DNA of 56,096 nt from an uncultured Erysipelotrichaceae bacterium (GTDB lineage Bacteria > Bacillota_I > Bacilli_A > Erysipelotrichales > Erysipelotrichaceae). How positions within the stretch are numbered: position 1 is the stretch's first letter; each line of letters opens with the position of its first letter. A program made the translations under genes and the position numbers. The stretch spans positions 1-56,096 of the forward strand of contig CAMNFS010000007.1 of assembly GCA_946537255.1 (NCBI GenBank), in the 5' to 3' direction. Under the pieces are notes generated by a model. That model saw nothing but the letters and a program-made list of their open reading frames with translations, was not told the DNA's origin and searched no databases. This document shows, piece by piece, positions 15,288-23,843 of the stretch.

Positions 15288-16256
15288 TCATTCGTATTCC
15301 TTTAAGGAGTTCCGGATCCGTTCCCGGACCTTTTCCCGGAGTTCTTCCGGTTCCAGAACCGTGACAGAATCCAGAAACTGCTGTGCCAGAAGCAGAAGAC
15401 CGTCCGCGCTTCCGCGCACATGCATATCGAAATGCTCTTCATCCACAGGAATGATAATCAGATCTGTTCCAAACAGGTCAATCATATGGTCAAGAACACT
15501 TCGCCTGCAGCGGAAGGAAGCGGAGACTGTTTCTCCGGTATACATATAGAATTTACCGGAAGCATACTGATACGCATCCATCGGAGAACGCAGCGGGGCA
15601 AATGAGGTATCCGTTATCTGCACGTTTTTCATCCGGTCAATCCGGTAGTGCCCGTATCCTTCATGATGATCGCTGGTGACGACTACGTATGCGCGTGTGT
15701 CCATGAACACGAAAAACCTCGGTTCGACGGTGTATGGTTTTTCCCGCCGGGGCTCCAGCTTTTTCCGGTTGTTATAATGCAGATAGGTAAACTGAACCGC
15801 ATGTCTTTCCTCGATTGCCGCAGAAAGAATATCCATATTTCTCAGAAGCGTGCGATTGTCTGTCTTTTTGGGATTCGGCATATAGACGCTGTCCCGGAAA
15901 GAATGCTGGTCATAAACGCTCTGTGTTTCCAGCAGTTTGCGGATGATTGTATTGCTTTCCGAAGATGAAATGAAATGCGATGCATGTACGGCATTGCAGA
16001 GAAGAACAACTTCCGACCTGCTGAACTGGTGTCTGGAGAGATAGTATCCGGCCCCGTTGTCATGCCAGTCACTGATCTGATATCCGTATTTTTTCAATAG
16101 TTCGATGTTTGCGTATAAAGTGCGCCGTTCCAGAGTAACATCATGGATCTGCGCCATTTTTTCTATAATCTGGCTCGTGGTAAGAATGTGATTCTCATCG
16201 GTATGCCGGATGAGAATATTCAGCAGCGCGAGCGGTATTTCCTTTTTATCTCCCAT
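15288..16256 (-). CDS. WYL-domain transcriptional regulator
   Basis: A 322-residue regulator with an N-terminal HTH_11-like helix-turn-helix (residues about 1-60, ending LLKKYGYQI) and a WYL domain (about 135-235: VQFTYLHYNN, YTVEPRFFVFMDTRAYVVVT, YRIDRMKNV). WYL domains bind nucleic acid or nucleotide ligands and often control stress or defence genes. A WCX-like C-terminal part follows. It is first in a two-gene unit with the radical SAM protein and is divergent from dtd. Confidence 0.85.
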   Translation of the reverse strand: MGDKKEIPLALLNILIRHTDENHILTTSQIIEKMAQIHDVTLERRTLYANIELLKKYGYQISDWHDNGAGYYLSRHQFSRSEVVLLCNAVHASHFISSSESNTIIRKLLETQSVYDQHSFRDSVYMPNPKKTDNRTLLRNMDILSAAIEERHAVQFTYLHYNNRKKLEPRREKPYTVEPRFFVFMDTRAYVVVTSDHHEGYGHYRIDRMKNVQITDTSFAPLRSPMDAYQYASGKFYMYTGETVSASFRCRRSVLDHMIDLFGTDLIIIPVDEEHFDMHVRGSADGLLLLAQQFLDSVTVLEPEELREKVRERIRNSLKEYE

Positions 16257-16416
16257 ATTGTCTGACCTGTGAATTAATCATTGCAAGACAGAAGATGAAA
16301 TTCAAGAAGAGAAAACTGAAGATTATGTGAAATAGTCTGACCCTCTGTTTTCATCCCGTTCAGGCGGATTCTCTGTCCTGTCGCTTTTTCCTTTCAGACA
16401 GTTCATGGGTATGGTG

Positions 16417-16422
16417 TATACT
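16417..16422 (+). promoter_or_regulatory. -10 element immediately upstream of dtd
   Basis: TATACT ends only ten bases before the dtd ATG. Transcription would start three to five bases before the codon, leaving no room for a ribosome site. No Shine-Dalgarno sequence is visible here. Confidence 0.5.
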
Positions 16423-16432
16423 GTTGCTTGTT

Positions 16433-16879
16433 ATGAAAACAGTGATACAGAGAGTGCTTGAGGCTTCTGTGGAGATCGATGGAAGAGTGCATGGATCCTG
16501 CGGACCCGGATATCTGATTCTGGTCGGAATCAATGATGAGGATGATGAAAACACGGTTGACGCGATGGCCGGCAAGATCAGCCGGCTCCGGATTTTCAGT
16601 GATGAAGCCGGAAAAATGAACCGTTCGATTCTTGATGTCGGAGGGTCTGTTCTTTCCATCTCACAGTTTACCCTGTATGCAGACTGTCACAAGGGAAACC
16701 GGCCTTCGTTTACCAAAGCCGGAAAGCCTGCGCACGCTGAAAAAATGTATCTTCTGTTCAATGAAACGCTTCGCGGATACGGCATTCCGGTTGATGAGGG
16801 TATTTTCGGGGCGGATATGAAGGTTTCTCTCGTCAATGACGGCCCTGTGACGATTATTCTGGATTCAAAGGAGATTTAA
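16433..16879 (+). CDS. dtd: D-aminoacyl-tRNA deacylase
   Basis: Frees tRNA from wrongly attached D-amino acids (and Gly from tRNA-Ala). At 148 residues it is full length for the family, with SISQFTLYADCHKGNRPSF (the SQxTLY motif) and the C-terminal NDGPVTI (the GP motif that enforces chirality). The ATG at 16433 begins the conserved MKTVIQRV. There is no ribosome site and a -10 box ends ten bases upstream, so the mRNA may be leaderless. It heads the dtd-folD-DUF951-ychF unit. Confidence 0.92.
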   Translation: MKTVIQRVLEASVEIDGRVHGSCGPGYLILVGINDEDDENTVDAMAGKISRLRIFSDEAGKMNRSILDVGGSVLSISQFTLYADCHKGNRPSFTKAGKPAHAEKMYLLFNETLRGYGIPVDEGIFGADMKVSLVNDGPVTIILDSKEI

Positions 16880-16883
16880 TGAT

Positions 16884-17747
16884 ATGGCAGAAATTGTTTA
16901 TGGAAGTGAGCTTTCAGAAGAACTGAAGGCGGCGATGAAGAAAAAGATTGAAAAAATCCGGGAATCCGGGCTGCGGGCACCGTGTCTTGCGGTTGTACTG
17001 GTAGGAGACAATCCGGCATCGGTTTCCTATGTGCGGGGCAAGGAAAAGGCCTGTGCCGCCATCGGTATGACCAGCCGTCATATCGGTCTTCCGGCTGAGA
17101 CAGACATGGAAGAGCTCAGGAAAACGGTGGAAGAGCTGAACAGGGATGATACAGTAGACGGCATTCTTGTGCAGTTCCCGCTTCCCTCGCATCTGGATCA
17201 GAATGAAATTATTCAGACAATCAGTCCGGATAAGGATGTGGATGGTCTCCATCCGGTCAATGTCGGAAAGCTGTACATGGGAGAGGACGGCTTCAGGCCG
17301 TGTACACCGCTTGGAATCATGGAGATTCTGAAGCGGATGAACTGTCATCCGGAAGGGCTGAACGCTGTGGTTGTAGGAAGATCTCAGCTGGTCGGCAATC
17401 CGGTTGCCAGGCTTCTGCAGGATGCCAACGCGACTGTGACGATCTGTCATTCCCGGACCAGGAATCTTGCGGAAATCTGTGCGCGGGCGGATATTCTGAT
17501 TGCGGCAATAGGCAGACCCGAGTTTTTTACAGCGGAATATGTCAAACCCGGAGCTTATGTCATCGATGTCGGAATCAACCGTACGGAGGATGGCAGACTT
17601 GTCGGAGATGTGGATTTTGACAGTGTGAAGGATAAGGCGGGTTATATTACTCCGGTTCCGAAAGGAGTAGGACCCATGACGATCACGATGCTGCTGGATA
17701 ATACGCTCAGAGCATTTGAGGTGAAGCATGACAATACCGGATTATGA
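16884..17747 (+). CDS. folD: Bifunctional methylenetetrahydrofolate dehydrogenase/cyclohydrolase
   Basis: FolD interconverts 5,10-methylene- and 10-formyl-tetrahydrofolate using NADP, feeding purine and formyl-Met synthesis. The 287-residue protein has the substrate-binding motifs SYVRGKEKACAAIGM (with Tyr and Lys) and DGILVQFPLPSHLD, PDKDVDGLHP, the Rossmann stretch VVVGRSQLVGNPVA and the terminal TPVPKGVGPMTITMLL. It starts four bases after dtd ends and overlaps the next gene by 20 bases. Confidence 0.96.
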   Translation: MAEIVYGSELSEELKAAMKKKIEKIRESGLRAPCLAVVLVGDNPASVSYVRGKEKACAAIGMTSRHIGLPAETDMEELRKTVEELNRDDTVDGILVQFPLPSHLDQNEIIQTISPDKDVDGLHPVNVGKLYMGEDGFRPCTPLGIMEILKRMNCHPEGLNAVVVGRSQLVGNPVARLLQDANATVTICHSRTRNLAEICARADILIAAIGRPEFFTAEYVKPGAYVIDVGINRTEDGRLVGDVDFDSVKDKAGYITPVPKGVGPMTITMLLDNTLRAFEVKHDNTGL

Positions 17748-17943
17748 TCTGAACGATATTGTTGAAATGAAAAAGGAACACCCGTGCCGGAAATCAAAAT
17801 ACTGGAAAGTGATCCGTATGGGAGCGGATATCAAGATCAAATGTCAGGGCTGCGGAACGGTGGTCATGTTTCCGCGTCATGAATTCGAACGGAAGCTCAA
17901 GCGTGTGATTGAAAAAGCACCGGCTTGCCCTGCGACAGAATAA
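17728..17943 (+). CDS. DUF951 domain protein
   Basis: A 71-residue small protein of the DUF951 family, common in Bacillota and often next to ychF. It shows the family's YDLNDIVEMKKEHPC opening, IRMGADIKIKCQGCGTVVMF and R-x-x-FE-x-KLK ending. Three Cys in the two halves could bind a metal. Function is unknown; an RNA-binding role would suit its basic KH-like shape, but this is inference. It overlaps folD and ends 14 bases before the ychF start. Confidence 0.85.
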   Translation: MTIPDYDLNDIVEMKKEHPCRKSKYWKVIRMGADIKIKCQGCGTVVMFPRHEFERKLKRVIEKAPACPATE

Positions 17944-17957
17944 CGGAGGAACTATCA

Positions 17958-19058
17958 ATGTCACTTACAGCTGGAATTGTCGGCCTGCCGAATGTCGGAA
18001 AGTCGACTCTGTTCAATGCAATTACCAACAGCAGTGTGCTGGCGGAAAACTATCCATTCGCAACAATTCAGCCCAATGTCGGAGTGGTTGAAGTGCCGGA
18101 TGAGAGAATGGAACATCTGACAGAACTGTTTCATCCGAAAAAGGTAATCTATACAACCTTTGAATTCACGGATATCGCGGGTCTTGTCAAGGGGGCTTCC
18201 AAGGGGGAAGGACTCGGAAATCAGTTTCTCGCGAATATCCGCAATACGGATGCGATTGTACATGTCGTACGCTGTTTCGATGACGCCAATATTGAGCATG
18301 TGGAAGGGTCTGTGGATCCGGTCCGTGATATTGAGGAAATCAATCTGGAACTCTGTCTGGCGGATCTGGATACCGTGGAAAACCGGATCTCAAAGGTAGA
18401 GCGGCGGGCGCAGACCAAGGAAAAAGGGGCCGCGGAGGAATACAGCGCGCTCTGTCGGTTCCGCGAGTATCTTCTGGAAGGAAAGCCGGTCCGTCTTCTG
18501 GAACTTTCAGAAGGGGAAAAGGCCATCATGAAGAATTTTTCTCTTCTGACCGCAAAGCCTGTGATCTATGTAGCAAACATGAGTGAGGATGAGGTCAGTG
18601 ATCCTTCGGACAATGCGTATTTTCAGAGTGTCAAGCAGTTTGCGGAGTCAGAAGGCAGTGAGTGCATTGCGATTTCCGCAAAAATGGAGGAAGAACTCTC
18701 CGGCATGGAAAAAGAGGAGAAGGAAGCCTTCCTTCAGGAACTCGGCATTCAGACAGCCGGTCTTGATCAGATCATTCAGGCTGCCTATCATCTGCTTGGA
18801 TTACGCACGTTCTTTACAGTCGGTGAACCGGAGAACAGAGCCTGGACATTCCGTGAAGGCATGAAAGCACCTCAGTGTGCCGGAATAATCCATACCGACT
18901 TTGAAAAGGGATTCATCAAGGCGGAAGTCTACAGCTATGATGACATCATGGAATACAAGACAGAGGCGGCGCTCAGGGAACATGGAAAGATCCGGATGGA
19001 AGGCAAGGAGTATCTTATGAAAGACGGGGATATTGTCTTCTTCCGCTTCAATGTCTGA
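17958..19058 (+). CDS. ychF: Ribosome-associated ATPase YchF (Obg family)
   Basis: YchF is a P-loop NTPase of the translation-factor class that binds ribosomes and hydrolyses ATP rather than GTP. The 366-residue protein has the G1 loop GLPNVGKST, G3 DIAGLVKGASKG and, in place of the GTP-specific NKxD, NMSE within VIYVANMSEDE, which explains the ATP preference. The TGS-like end is intact. The ATG at 17958 follows CGGAGGA; longer readings overlap the previous gene for no reason. Confidence 0.96.
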   Translation: MSLTAGIVGLPNVGKSTLFNAITNSSVLAENYPFATIQPNVGVVEVPDERMEHLTELFHPKKVIYTTFEFTDIAGLVKGASKGEGLGNQFLANIRNTDAIVHVVRCFDDANIEHVEGSVDPVRDIEEINLELCLADLDTVENRISKVERRAQTKEKGAAEEYSALCRFREYLLEGKPVRLLELSEGEKAIMKNFSLLTAKPVIYVANMSEDEVSDPSDNAYFQSVKQFAESEGSECIAISAKMEEELSGMEKEEKEAFLQELGIQTAGLDQIIQAAYHLLGLRTFFTVGEPENRAWTFREGMKAPQCAGIIHTDFEKGFIKAEVYSYDDIMEYKTEAALREHGKIRMEGKEYLMKDGDIVFFRFNV

Positions 19059-19067
19059 TTGAAAAAT

Positions 19068-19076
19068 GTTAAGATG
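19068..19076 (+). promoter_or_regulatory. Extended -10 promoter of darA
   Basis: TGTTAAGAT has the TGn extension ahead of a TAAGAT -10 box, about 35 bases before the darA start, in the short gap after ychF. Confidence 0.35.
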
Positions 19077-19111
19077 AATTCAGATGTAACAAAGTCTGGA
19101 GGTATCATTTC

Positions 19112-19435
19112 ATGAAGCTGATTCTTGCGATTGTTTCTAATGATGACGCATCAGCAGTCAGTGCTGCGCTGACTGCGGAAAACTACTCTGTGACCCGTCT
19201 TGCGACCACAGGAGGATTCCTCAGAGCCGGCAATACAACGATGATTGTCGGTACGGATGATGACAAGGTTGACCATTGCATTGAACTGATCGGCAGTGAG
19301 TCCAAGCGGCGCACGGAAATCGTTCCCTCAACGGCGAGCTATGATATCGGAAGATATGCATCCTTTCCCGTCGAAGTTCAGGTGGGCGGTGCGACGATCT
19401 TTGTTCTGGATGTGGAACAGTTTCACAAACTCTGA
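19112..19435 (+). CDS. darA: Cyclic-di-AMP receptor, PII-like (DarA/PstA)
   Basis: A 107-residue PII-like protein that binds cyclic di-AMP as a trimer. Family residues are present in MKLILAIVSNDDA, the T-loop region TRLATTGGFLRAGNTT and RTEIVPSTASYDIGRYASFP. Its downstream partner is not known in general. Its presence implies that the host makes cyclic di-AMP, though no cyclase lies in the window. It has its own ribosome site (TCTGGAGG) and ends in a UUCG terminator, so it is probably transcribed alone. Confidence 0.93.
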   Translation: MKLILAIVSNDDASAVSAALTAENYSVTRLATTGGFLRAGNTTMIVGTDDDKVDHCIELIGSESKRRTEIVPSTASYDIGRYASFPVEVQVGGATIFVLDVEQFHKL

Positions 19436-19442
19436 TTTCTGG

Positions 19443-19466
19443 AAAAGCAGCTTCGGCTGCTTTTTA
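19443..19466 (+). terminator. Terminator of darA with UUCG loop
   Basis: AAAAGCAGC-TTCG-GCTGCTTTT is a perfect nine-pair hairpin with a UUCG tetraloop and a T-run. Confidence 0.92.
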
Positions 19467-19494
19467 AATAGAAGAAATGCTGTTCTTCCGGTTC

Positions 19495-19522
19495 TTTGAA
19501 AAGGAGAAGGATCTGATACGAT
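19495..19522 (+). promoter_or_regulatory. Promoter of the flavin-dependent oxidase gene
   Basis: TTTGAA (19495-19500), 16 bases, then TACGAT (19517-19522) with the TGn extension (TGATACGAT). The same -10 form recurs before tilS. Confidence 0.5.
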
Positions 19523-19558
19523 GATTCATGGGAAACTGTCTTTCCTGGAGGAAATGGT

Positions 19559-20596
19559 ATGAACCTTGCGGAGGTAATGGAAAACGCCCGGAAAAGAATA
19601 GGACCGAAGTGTCATGTCTGTCCGGTATGCGATGGCCGGGCGTGCGGCAATGTGACACCGGGACCGGGGTCAAAAGGCCCGGGCAACGGGGCATATGTCA
19701 ACTATATGGGCTGGCAGAATCTGCGGATCAACATGGATACGATTACGGATGGAGGAAATCCGGATCTTTCTGCTGAACTGTTTGGACGGAAGCTTTCCTT
19801 TCCTCTTCTGACGGCTCCGATCGGATCCATCCGGCTTCAGTTCAATCCGGAGGATGATGTCTGCGACTTCAATGATGACTGCATGGCGGCATGTTATGAA
19901 ACAGGAATCCTGCATGCGTACGGAGCCGGGATGGAACGGCGGGTATGGCATCGGGCAATCGAAGGTTCCGAACGGTTTGGCAATACGGGCATTCCGGTTT
20001 ACAATCCGGATCCGGAAGAAGAACTGTTTGAACTGATGGATCTGTATCAGGGACATGAAAAACCTGCGGCCATCGGAGCAGTGATTGACAGTGCCGGACT
20101 TCCTCATTACCGTACGCTGATGAGCGGGCAGGGCGGATTTCGTTCCGTATCCGATCTTCGCAGGCTGAAGGAACATGCCGGACTGCCGTTTATGATCAAG
20201 GGAATCATGACCGTAAAGGGCGCTCTCAAGGCGATTGACGCCGGCGCGGACGCGATCATCGTATCCAACCACGGCGGCCGGGTATTATCTGACACACCGG
20301 CTACCGCGGAGGTTCTTCCGGAAATTGCGGATGCGGTTCAGGGAAGAGTGAAGGTATTGGTGGACGGCGGAATCCGTTCCGGACTGGATGTATTCAAGGC
20401 AATTGCCCTTGGCGCGGACGCGTGCCTGATCTGCCGGCCGGTTCTGATTTCCTGGTATGGAGGCGGAAAAGAAGGCATTGTCTGCTATCTGGAAAAAATC
20501 CGGGCGGAGCTGGAAGACACCATGCGGATGTGCGGCGCCCACAGCATAGCGGAAATCGAAAGAGATATGGTGCGGATGACATCCATCCGTCTGTGA
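19559..20596 (+). CDS. FMN-dependent alpha-hydroxy-acid oxidizing protein
   Basis: A 345-residue TIM-barrel flavoprotein of the lactate oxidase/glycolate oxidase group. The FMN and substrate features are seen in MIKGIMTVKGALKAIDAGAD, the catalytic His in IVSNHGGR and the phosphate-binding VLVDGGIRSGLDVFKAIALG. The N-terminus has a Cys-rich stretch (CHVCPVCDGRACGN) typical of the Bacillota version, whose true substrate is not settled. The start follows CTGGAGG. The MBL-fold gene begins 15 bases later, so the two are co-transcribed. Confidence 0.85.
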   Translation: MNLAEVMENARKRIGPKCHVCPVCDGRACGNVTPGPGSKGPGNGAYVNYMGWQNLRINMDTITDGGNPDLSAELFGRKLSFPLLTAPIGSIRLQFNPEDDVCDFNDDCMAACYETGILHAYGAGMERRVWHRAIEGSERFGNTGIPVYNPDPEEELFELMDLYQGHEKPAAIGAVIDSAGLPHYRTLMSGQGGFRSVSDLRRLKEHAGLPFMIKGIMTVKGALKAIDAGADAIIVSNHGGRVLSDTPATAEVLPEIADAVQGRVKVLVDGGIRSGLDVFKAIALGADACLICRPVLISWYGGGKEGIVCYLEKIRAELEDTMRMCGAHSIAEIERDMVRMTSIRL

Positions 20597-20611
20597 CAGA
20601 GAGGCTGCAAG

Positions 20612-21427
20612 ATGAAACTGACAGTGCTGTGTGACAATCATACGGTCATTGACCGATATCTGCTGGGTGAGCCGGCTCTGAGCATCTATATTGAAAACGG
20701 AAGAGACCGTATTCTGTTTGACACCGGGTATTCCGATGTATTCATTCAGAATGCCATGACGCTTGGCATTGATCTCAGCCATCTGAGCGCGATCGTCATC
20801 TCCCATGGTCATAATGATCACACCGGAGGTCTCTTTCATCTTCTGAACCGGTTTGATCTTTCCGGTACGAGACTGATCGCTCATCCGGACATCTTTCAGA
20901 AACGGATTTATGACGGGCTCGATGTCGGCTGTCCCATCAGCCGTGCATTCTGCGAGGAAAAAGGGCTGATCATAACCGAGACAAGAGACCCGGTGAAACT
21001 CTCGGAAAACCTGTATTATCTTGGCGAAATCCCGCGGCAGACTGCATTTGAATCCCGCTTTCCGACAGGAGAAATCATCGGCAGGGGAAACAGAATACCT
21101 GATTATGTCATGGATGATTCTGCTCTGGCATATCTGAGCGAGGAAGGTCCGTTTGTCATTACCGGCTGTTCCCACAGCGGCATCTGCAATATTCTGCTTG
21201 CGGCTGTTTCTCTGTATGACAGGCGCGTGAAAGCTTCCGGCATCATCGGGGGATTTCATCTGCTTCAGGAATCGGATCCCCTGGAAGAGACGGTCCGCTT
21301 TCTGAAGGACCATACATGCGGAACTCTGTATCCGTGTCACTGTGTTTCACTGCGTGCGAAATGCCGGTTGATGCAGGAACTGCCGGTGCGGGAGATCGGT
21401 ACAGGCGAAGTGATCGAAGTACAGTGA
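20612..21427 (+). CDS. MBL-fold metallo-hydrolase
   Basis: A 271-residue metallo-beta-lactamase-fold enzyme with the metal motif SHGHNDHTGG and further His in TGCSHSGICN and GGFHL. It resembles the group annotated as RFA-P (pterin) synthase-like hydrolases, where the real substrate is usually unknown. It lies 15 bases after the flavin oxidase and ends at a strong terminator. A joint role with that oxidase is possible but not shown. Confidence 0.85.
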   Translation: MKLTVLCDNHTVIDRYLLGEPALSIYIENGRDRILFDTGYSDVFIQNAMTLGIDLSHLSAIVISHGHNDHTGGLFHLLNRFDLSGTRLIAHPDIFQKRIYDGLDVGCPISRAFCEEKGLIITETRDPVKLSENLYYLGEIPRQTAFESRFPTGEIIGRGNRIPDYVMDDSALAYLSEEGPFVITGCSHSGICNILLAAVSLYDRRVKASGIIGGFHLLQESDPLEETVRFLKDHTCGTLYPCHCVSLRAKCRLMQELPVREIGTGEVIEVQ

Positions 21428-21458
21428 TCTGAGTTTCAAGGATCAGACGACAGAAATA

Positions 21459-21479
21459 AAACGGCGGATTCCGCCGTTT
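21459..21479. terminator. Bidirectional terminator
   Basis: AAACGGCGG-att-CCGCCGTTT is a perfect nine-pair hairpin with A and T at the ends. It separates the plus-strand MBL gene from the minus-strand HD gene. Confidence 0.78.
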
Positions 21480-21487
21480 CAAGCAGT

Positions 21488-21979
21488 TCAGATGGGCTTT
21501 TCATCCACCATGTCAGTGGTAAGACCGAATTCTCTGATCAGGGCATTGAAGCGTTTCGCTTCCTTGGTTTTTACCGGCTTGGAGAGATCCTGGAAGCAGT
21601 GGTGGAAGACATCTGCGTCTTTCAGCACTTCGTCCATATCGCTGTCCACGGCTGCCTTGTCATCATGGTGATAAATCATGGAGCAGATGATTTTGTTTTC
21701 TTCATCACTGGTCGCGTTCAGCTCCTGGAGCAGATCCTCTGCGACCTTTGCGCCGCGGTGGGCGTGGTCATCATAGGTACCGTAGAGATATGCCCCGAGA
21801 TCATGCAGGACGCCTGCCATGCATGCAAGCTCGCTGTTCAGTCCTCTTTTTTCCGCGATCATTGCCGCGGCGAGGGAAACGCCATGAAGATGAATCAGAG
21901 CGCTGTCGCGTTCCTTACGGTCTTCCATGACCATCAGTTTTTGATTGACGAGGCGGTTCAGATCCTTTACTCTTCCCAT
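21488..21979 (-). CDS. HD-domain protein
   Basis: A 163-residue HD phosphohydrolase domain. The metal-binding residues are visible in HLHGVSLAAAMIA, GVLHDLGAY and SMIYHHDD. Such small HD proteins act on nucleotides or phosphorylated compounds; the substrate is unknown here. It follows cca on the same strand after 47 bases, so it is probably co-transcribed with it. Confidence 0.8.
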   Translation of the reverse strand: MGRVKDLNRLVNQKLMVMEDRKERDSALIHLHGVSLAAAMIAEKRGLNSELACMAGVLHDLGAYLYGTYDDHAHRGAKVAEDLLQELNATSDEENKIICSMIYHHDDKAAVDSDMDEVLKDADVFHHCFQDLSKPVKTKEAKRFNALIREFGLTTDMVDEKPI

Positions 21980-22026
21980 ATCTTTTGAAACTCTCCTTCT
22001 CCCTGGGAGTGATTTTTTTCGGGAAC

Positions 22027-23238
22027 TCAGCTGCTGAGACTGCGGAGATAACTGATCAGCGCATCCCGCTGATTGGAAACTTTGTTCTCCATGACAGCAT
22101 TCAGCAGGGTATGCATGCCTACGGAAATGGCGGATCCTTTCAGACCGAGATTCTGAAGATCCTTGCCGGAGACATCGAGCTGCTTGAGGGTATAGCAGTC
22201 GTCATCGCGGATGACTGCCTGATAATGCCTGAGAAGTTCCGTCTTGCTGAGACGGGAGTCTCTTGCGCAGCGGAAGTCCAGATAAAGCAGGAACGGAACC
22301 GAAACGCGGTTCATTGCCTTCCGGATATCAATCCGGTCAGAAAGCGGAATGTTCCGGTTTTTCAGAAAGCTGAGGACTGCTTCCCGGTCGCTGTTGGAAA
22401 ACTTCAGCCGGCGAAGAATTTCATCGCTGCGTTCACTGTCATTCAGCGGATCGAGAAGAATTGCCATGCGCAGGGAGGAATCAGAAGACGGACAGAGGGA
22501 CAGATTCATATAGATTCCGCTCCACTGCGGTTCCTGATATTCCTGAAGTTCCGGGATGATCTGTTCAAAAACAGGACGGAATTCCTTGAGCACGACTTTG
22601 AAATACGGCGCGCTGACGGTCTTGATCAGTTCAGCGGTAATCCGCTCCTGACTGACGAGACTGATCGTCGGCGTCAGCTGCAGCAGGGATTTCTCCGTTT
22701 CTTCTTCCACGCGGAAGCCAAGCTGAGAGGCGAAGCGGACAGCCCGGCAGATGCGAAGGGCATCTTCCTGGAACCGGTCGGACGGATTTCCGACGGTGCG
22801 GATGAGAAAATTCTGCAGATCCTGTACACCCCCGAAGTAATCGATGATACCCTGCTTGGGATGATAGCACAGGGCGTTGATGGTGAAATCACGCCGGGCG
22901 GTATCCTCCTTCAGGGAACGGGTGAAGCTGACCTGATCCGGATGACGGTGATCGGAGTATCCGGTTTCCGTGCGGTATGTGGTGATTTCCACCGGTTTCC
23001 TGCGGAATATGATGGTAACGGTTCCGTGTCTGATTCCGGTTTCTATGATTTTGAATTCATTGAAAACCTGCTTCATTTCCTCCGGGGTGGCGGAAGTCGT
23101 CAGATCATAGTCATGAATCTCTGTTCCAAGAAGCCATGAGCGAACGGCTCCGCCTACAACATAAGCTTCATAACCTGCTTCATTCAGCATGCGGATGGCA
23201 TTTTTGATATACGCTGGCAGCGGCATTGTCCGTTTCAT
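22027..23238 (-). CDS. cca: CCA tRNA nucleotidyltransferase
   Basis: Adds or repairs the CCA end of tRNAs. The 403-residue protein has the class II head YVVGGAVRSWLLG, the metal pair in HDYDLTTSATP, the RRDFTINAL motif and the helical C-terminal RNA-binding part. One point is unusual: the family motif is GGxVRD, but here the last residue is Ser (GGAVRS). The gene is divergent from ispF, and its likely promoter overlaps a cre-like sequence. Confidence 0.93.
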   Translation of the reverse strand: MKRTMPLPAYIKNAIRMLNEAGYEAYVVGGAVRSWLLGTEIHDYDLTTSATPEEMKQVFNEFKIIETGIRHGTVTIIFRRKPVEITTYRTETGYSDHRHPDQVSFTRSLKEDTARRDFTINALCYHPKQGIIDYFGGVQDLQNFLIRTVGNPSDRFQEDALRICRAVRFASQLGFRVEEETEKSLLQLTPTISLVSQERITAELIKTVSAPYFKVVLKEFRPVFEQIIPELQEYQEPQWSGIYMNLSLCPSSDSSLRMAILLDPLNDSERSDEILRRLKFSNSDREAVLSFLKNRNIPLSDRIDIRKAMNRVSVPFLLYLDFRCARDSRLSKTELLRHYQAVIRDDDCYTLKQLDVSGKDLQNLGLKGSAISVGMHTLLNAVMENKVSNQRDALISYLRSLSS

Positions 23239-23249
23239 AACAACATCAT

Positions 23250-23277
23250 TTTATATGAAAGTCGTAAACGTTTCCAA
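23250..23277 (-). promoter_or_regulatory. Promoter of cca
   Basis: On the minus strand TTGGAA (23277-23272), 16 bases, then TATAAA (23255-23250), just ahead of the cca start at 23238. A sequence close to the CcpA cre consensus (23263-23276) overlaps the -35 box. Confidence 0.5.
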
Positions 23278-23283
23278 ATTATT

Positions 23284-23312
23284 TTGTTTTTTCGCGGAAT
23301 ATGTCCTATTCT
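23284..23312 (+). promoter_or_regulatory. Promoter of the ispF unit
   Basis: TTGTTT, 17 bases, TATTCT, followed about 45 bases later by ispF and its ribosome site (agggagga). An overlapping GATAAT (23314-23319) is an alternative -10. Confidence 0.4.
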
Positions 23313-23357
23313 AGATAATCGTAGACTGACTCTAACGCAGATCAGGGAGGAATCAAT

Positions 23358-23843
23358 ATGAGAATCGGACAGTCAACAGACATTCATCGGATGGCAGAGG
23401 GAAGAAGACTTGTGCTTGGCGGAGTTGAGATTCCGTATGAGAAAGGGCTGGTCGGTCACAGCGACGCGGACGCGCTGACACACGCACTTGCGGAAGCGAT
23501 TCTCGGCGCGCTGGCGCTCGGAGATCTTGGCCGCTGGTTTCCGGACACGGATCCGAAATGGGAAGGTGTCAACTCCCTTCTGATTCTGAAGGAATGCGGC
23601 CGGATGATGAAGGAGAGGGGATACCGCATCGGCAATGCGGACTGTCTGGTTCTGATTGAAAAACCGAAAATGGCTCCGCATATCATGAACATGCGGAAAA
23701 ACTTCGCGGAAATGCTGGAAACGGATCTGGATCGGATCAGTGTGAAGGCAACCCGGGGTGAGGGACTTGGTTTTGTCGGACGGGGAGAAGGCGTAATGGC
23801 TCAGGCGGTCGTACTTCTGGAGAAGGCGGATGAAGGCGTTTGA
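23358..23843 (+). CDS. ispF: 2-C-methyl-D-erythritol 2,4-cyclodiphosphate synthase
   Basis: IspF catalyses the cyclisation step of the MEP isoprenoid pathway. The 161-residue protein has the metal ligands Asp8 and His10 (QSTDIHR) and His in VGHSDADALTHALAEAI, the DLGRWFPDTDPKW segment and the C-terminal KATRGEGLGFVGRGEG. It is usually found next to ispD, which is absent here. It overlaps the HD dNTPase gene by 14 bases, so the three genes from here to 25451 form a unit. Confidence 0.96.
   Translation: MRIGQSTDIHRMAEGRRLVLGGVEIPYEKGLVGHSDADALTHALAEAILGALALGDLGRWFPDTDPKWEGVNSLLILKECGRMMKERGYRIGNADCLVLIEKPKMAPHIMNMRKNFAEMLETDLDRISVKATRGEGLGFVGRGEGVMAQAVVLLEKADEGV

Noticed and set aside
21985-23139. 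A 384-codon plus-strand frame over cca
   Set aside because: The cca gene on the minus strand has all family motifs; this frame has none and no ribosome site.
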